This document shows positions 62,901 through 64,000 of a DNA stretch of 64,000 nt, piece after piece. The notes under the pieces are model-generated. The model saw only the letters and a list, made by a program, of their open reading frames with translations. It did not search any database and had not been told where the DNA came from. Source of the stretch: Winogradskyella wandonensis (GTDB lineage Bacteria; Bacteroidota; Bacteroidia; Flavobacteriales; Flavobacteriaceae); contig NZ_SMGI01000002.1 of NCBI RefSeq assembly GCF_004346845.1, forward strand, positions 925,222-989,221, given 5' to 3'. Made by a program: the position numbers and the translations under genes. How positions within the stretch are numbered: the first letter of the stretch is position 1; each line of letters starts with the position of its first letter.

Positions 62901-64000
62901 AGGCCAATTAACAACTAATATTAAAGACCAAATCACTTACAATTATAACGCGTCTGGATTAACAACAAAAATAAGTGGTTTCACCAATGAGAATACAGGA
63001 GAATATGCTACACTTATGTTGCATGATTATGAAGATGCAGGACAAGAAGAAGTAGCGCTTTGGGAATTTAATGCTAGAGGTTCTAGTGCTAGCATAGAAT
63101 CTCGTTATTCAGTAACCCAAGATTTAAACTATATCTGTTCGTATTTAAATGACACTTACGGAAAGTCTTTAAATATTAATGCTGTGCCAAATTCTCAGGC
63201 TAAAAGATACTTACAAACAATTCCAGATGTAAATCACAGATTAGAGCTAGACATGATTGCTTTACAAAGCAACGGTATAATATCTCCATTTGGTTCTGGT
63301 AATCCAGACCAAATACCAGTTGGGTATAGGATACGCATCCTGTCAAAATCTGGAGCACAGCTAGCAATTGAAACTGTAAATCCAACTTTAAGCTGGATTA
63401 ATGACCCAGATACTGGTAATGCTGGTGGTTGTTCATACTTCTATGATGAATATATAGTTATGGATTTTGTTACAGGACGCTATGATGACAAAGTGTACCT
63501 AGAAATTACACCACTAAGTAACAGTACCAACAATGTTCAGCTTTATCTAGATAATCTCCATCTACAGGCAACTACAGAAACTAAAGTTGCTTTTTTCTAC
63601 GACGATAAGGGTAAGCGCATAAAAAAAGAGACTTACCAAGAAAGTAATGGAAATATTACAACTACAACTACCTACTACGTTAGGGATGTAGCAGGTAATC
63701 CTATGGGGATATATCAAAGAATTTCTAGTCCAGTTATTAATGGCTTAATGATTTTAAAAGAGCAACCTATATATGGAGCTTCCCGTATAGGGATACATAA
63801 TAGAGAAACGGGTACAGACCTCTATCAGCTTACAGACCATTTAGGTAATGTTCGTGCTGTAATTGCAAAGCAGGGAACCAATGCAATGGCAATTACAGCT
63901 AAAACAGATTACTATCCATTTGGGATGGCGATGCCCAATAGAAATATCGAAGGCAACTACCGCTACGGCTATCAAGGGGAATACGCCGAAAAAGAAGAGG
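59929..64000 (+). CDS. RHS repeat-associated core protein (3' end outside window)
   Basis: The ORF starts with ATG at 59929 and stays open to the right edge (at least 1357 residues). A signal peptide (MTLRNNITLFTSLLIICIHS, ending NAQA) is followed by a carbohydrate-binding-like beta module (about 30-220: YFEIDNTKTYRYSVWVKRTG). The NFLGHPISKNMSFFDETGNG region is of the DUF6443 type. Many YD-type repeats follow (KIKY/YDYA-like, for example YNEAGQLTKVETSDNGSNYI). The end of the window lies in the RHS-associated core (TDHLGNVRAVI, YYPFGMAMPNRN). The hyperconserved core end and variable tip are beyond the window. Confidence 0.9.
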   Translation, partial: MTLRNNITLFTSLLIICIHSYNLNAQANELPYDWTPGSGGTEFYNQNGSTVENERLYGEDPFGNTSLLWRCGNEPDYHADGGWNTDYFEIDNTKTYRYSVWVKRTGSQDGRTYHGTVNVNNLNGTPHTNPYFWSGDLPTLDNWYLLVGIIHPHTYVGSHSNIGGVYDVVGNKILGANDFKWRSDNTSTRMRSYLYYAVDTNVRQYFYGAKFQEIDNINDAINDLFIEEAPSTSDNLNWVSGISYNFLGHPISKNMSFFDETGNGTQSQSWDILTGKVWNSETRYDSHGRPALQTLSAPIGTSFGYKQDFIRRSNGTTYTNSDFENNPENPQPVGNQNETLGHYYSTLNTNEPYQDITSYPYSRTVYSKLLPGNVKKVVGGNKINNQWLQTYSFTMPAPGQASGVTKTVSRDVHGIEVVIFTDAEGNTIKAARSGNEEEAQPINTVTSTIKENGFVDIHISKGCNGITVNNPTTGNTIEVYDLITESIVPPSQWSNLPSGYYRVAVVNASSFIYNPSQQITVQHQNNYYDFSNNVFDKAGRLLSSTQPNGNLLKSDFEYNSLGQLLETSSPDEGTAKFKYRKDGQIRFSQNSKQELAGEFSYTNYDDLGRPVESGIIENSSFDTLDPDNNTLPAGVRKEQQFTEYDVPDITGFNATFNSGSASPGRYTHTFLAGNVSKTYTKNPDTNTTWYSYDIYGRVRWIVQNIEGLGTKTIDYEYDYATGQVTHVIYQQYEPSELFIHRYTYNEAGQLTKVETSDNGSNYITQADYSYYESGALKRTDLANGLQGIDYVYNLNGQLKSINHPELVASKDPGGDSNDLFGMQLDYYSTDYARSQRVNISTSQNGVDQFNGNIKSMRWNTSGTLPLPKQSTYNYTYNKNNWLSSATYGEYLSGSTASNGSFTPNSNSDYKVDNITYDANGNIETLKRNGYTGGGNNNMDNFIYNYNGINNQLNSISDTNDNSDSNRYNDLKNQLTQADVQSGMVNYVYNSIGQLTTNIKDQITYNYNASGLTTKISGFTNENTGEYATLMLHDYEDAGQEEVALWEFNARGSSASIESRYSVTQDLNYICSYLNDTYGKSLNINAVPNSQAKRYLQTIPDVNHRLELDMIALQSNGIISPFGSGNPDQIPVGYRIRILSKSGAQLAIETVNPTLSWINDPDTGNAGGCSYFYDEYIVMDFVTGRYDDKVYLEITPLSNSTNNVQLYLDNLHLQATTETKVAFFYDDKGKRIKKETYQESNGNITTTTTYYVRDVAGNPMGIYQRISSPVINGLMILKEQPIYGASRIGIHNRETGTDLYQLTDHLGNVRAVIAKQGTNAMAITAKTDYYPFGMAMPNRNIEGNYRYGYQGEYAEKEE

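Noticed and set aside
59929..64000. Naming the RHS protein a polymorphic toxin
   Set aside because: The C-terminal tip and any immunity gene are outside the window, so toxicity cannot be supported here.

Overview
The window reads as a stretch of chromosome from a low-GC marine member of the Flavobacteriaceae (Bacteroidota). Four things point there. Promoters carry the Bacteroidota -7 box TAnnTTTG, with the tRNA-Leu promoter matching TTG-N19-TAnnTTTG exactly. A secreted protease ends in a type B type IX secretion (gliding-motility-associated) C-terminal domain and is followed by a PorP/SprF gene. The bat aerotolerance operon and an OlsF-type fused acyltransferase are present. Many genes end in shared terminators typical of this family. 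I cannot name the genus from the sequence alone.

From 1 to about 42.5 kb the content is mostly core chromosome. It runs: the 3' end of a bat operon (batC end, batD, batE); a SulP anion transporter paired with a beta-carbonic anhydrase; cvpA; pheS; gpsA; several secreted proteins of unknown function; a DMT exporter overlapping mfd; terB-like and fbp; a GNAT/aspartate kinase/OlsF/surface-protein run; a cluster of small accessory genes (DUF4870-like, VOC, two DUF1801, DUF4199 and a membrane-tethered LuxR regulator); a 2-hydroxyacid dehydrogenase and a cupin; then mgtE, rsmA, DUF4286, a TPR lipid-anchored or periplasmic protein, serS, an HTTM membrane protein and ribF. An M43 metalloprotease with thrombospondin type 3 repeats and its PorP/SprF partner follow, then pth, rplY and prs.

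At 42,579 a tRNA-Leu(CAA) gene marks a clear change. A large serine recombinase is encoded convergently and its last codons run antisense through the whole tRNA, which makes this a likely integration boundary. Beyond it lie a 48-residue coupled small ORF, a MerR-like DNA-binding protein and a zinc-finger protein. Next comes a leftward six-gene type II secretion/type IV pilus-like operon (pseudopilin, A24 peptidase, GspE ATPase, secretin, GspL-like, GspM-like) with no GspF visible, headed by an orphan response regulator. Divergently, a rightward operon encodes an OmpH/Skp-like chaperone, a lipoprotein, a 1808-residue RHS-type N-terminal protein and a second RHS protein with YD repeats that runs off the right edge.

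The most interesting observation is regulatory. The leftward secretion operon and the rightward RHS operon each carry, upstream, two 13-bp dyads of the form TTACnnnnnGTAA, or close to it. In both places the dyad centres are exactly 22 bp apart, and the nearer centre is exactly 40 bp from the first base of a -7 box that lacks a good -33 box. This shared geometry, around an orphan response-regulator gene, suggests one regulon joining a minimal secretion machine to an RHS surface or secreted protein and its chaperone. The C-terminal tip of the second RHS protein, where a toxin or variable domain would be, lies outside the window. Its function therefore remains open.
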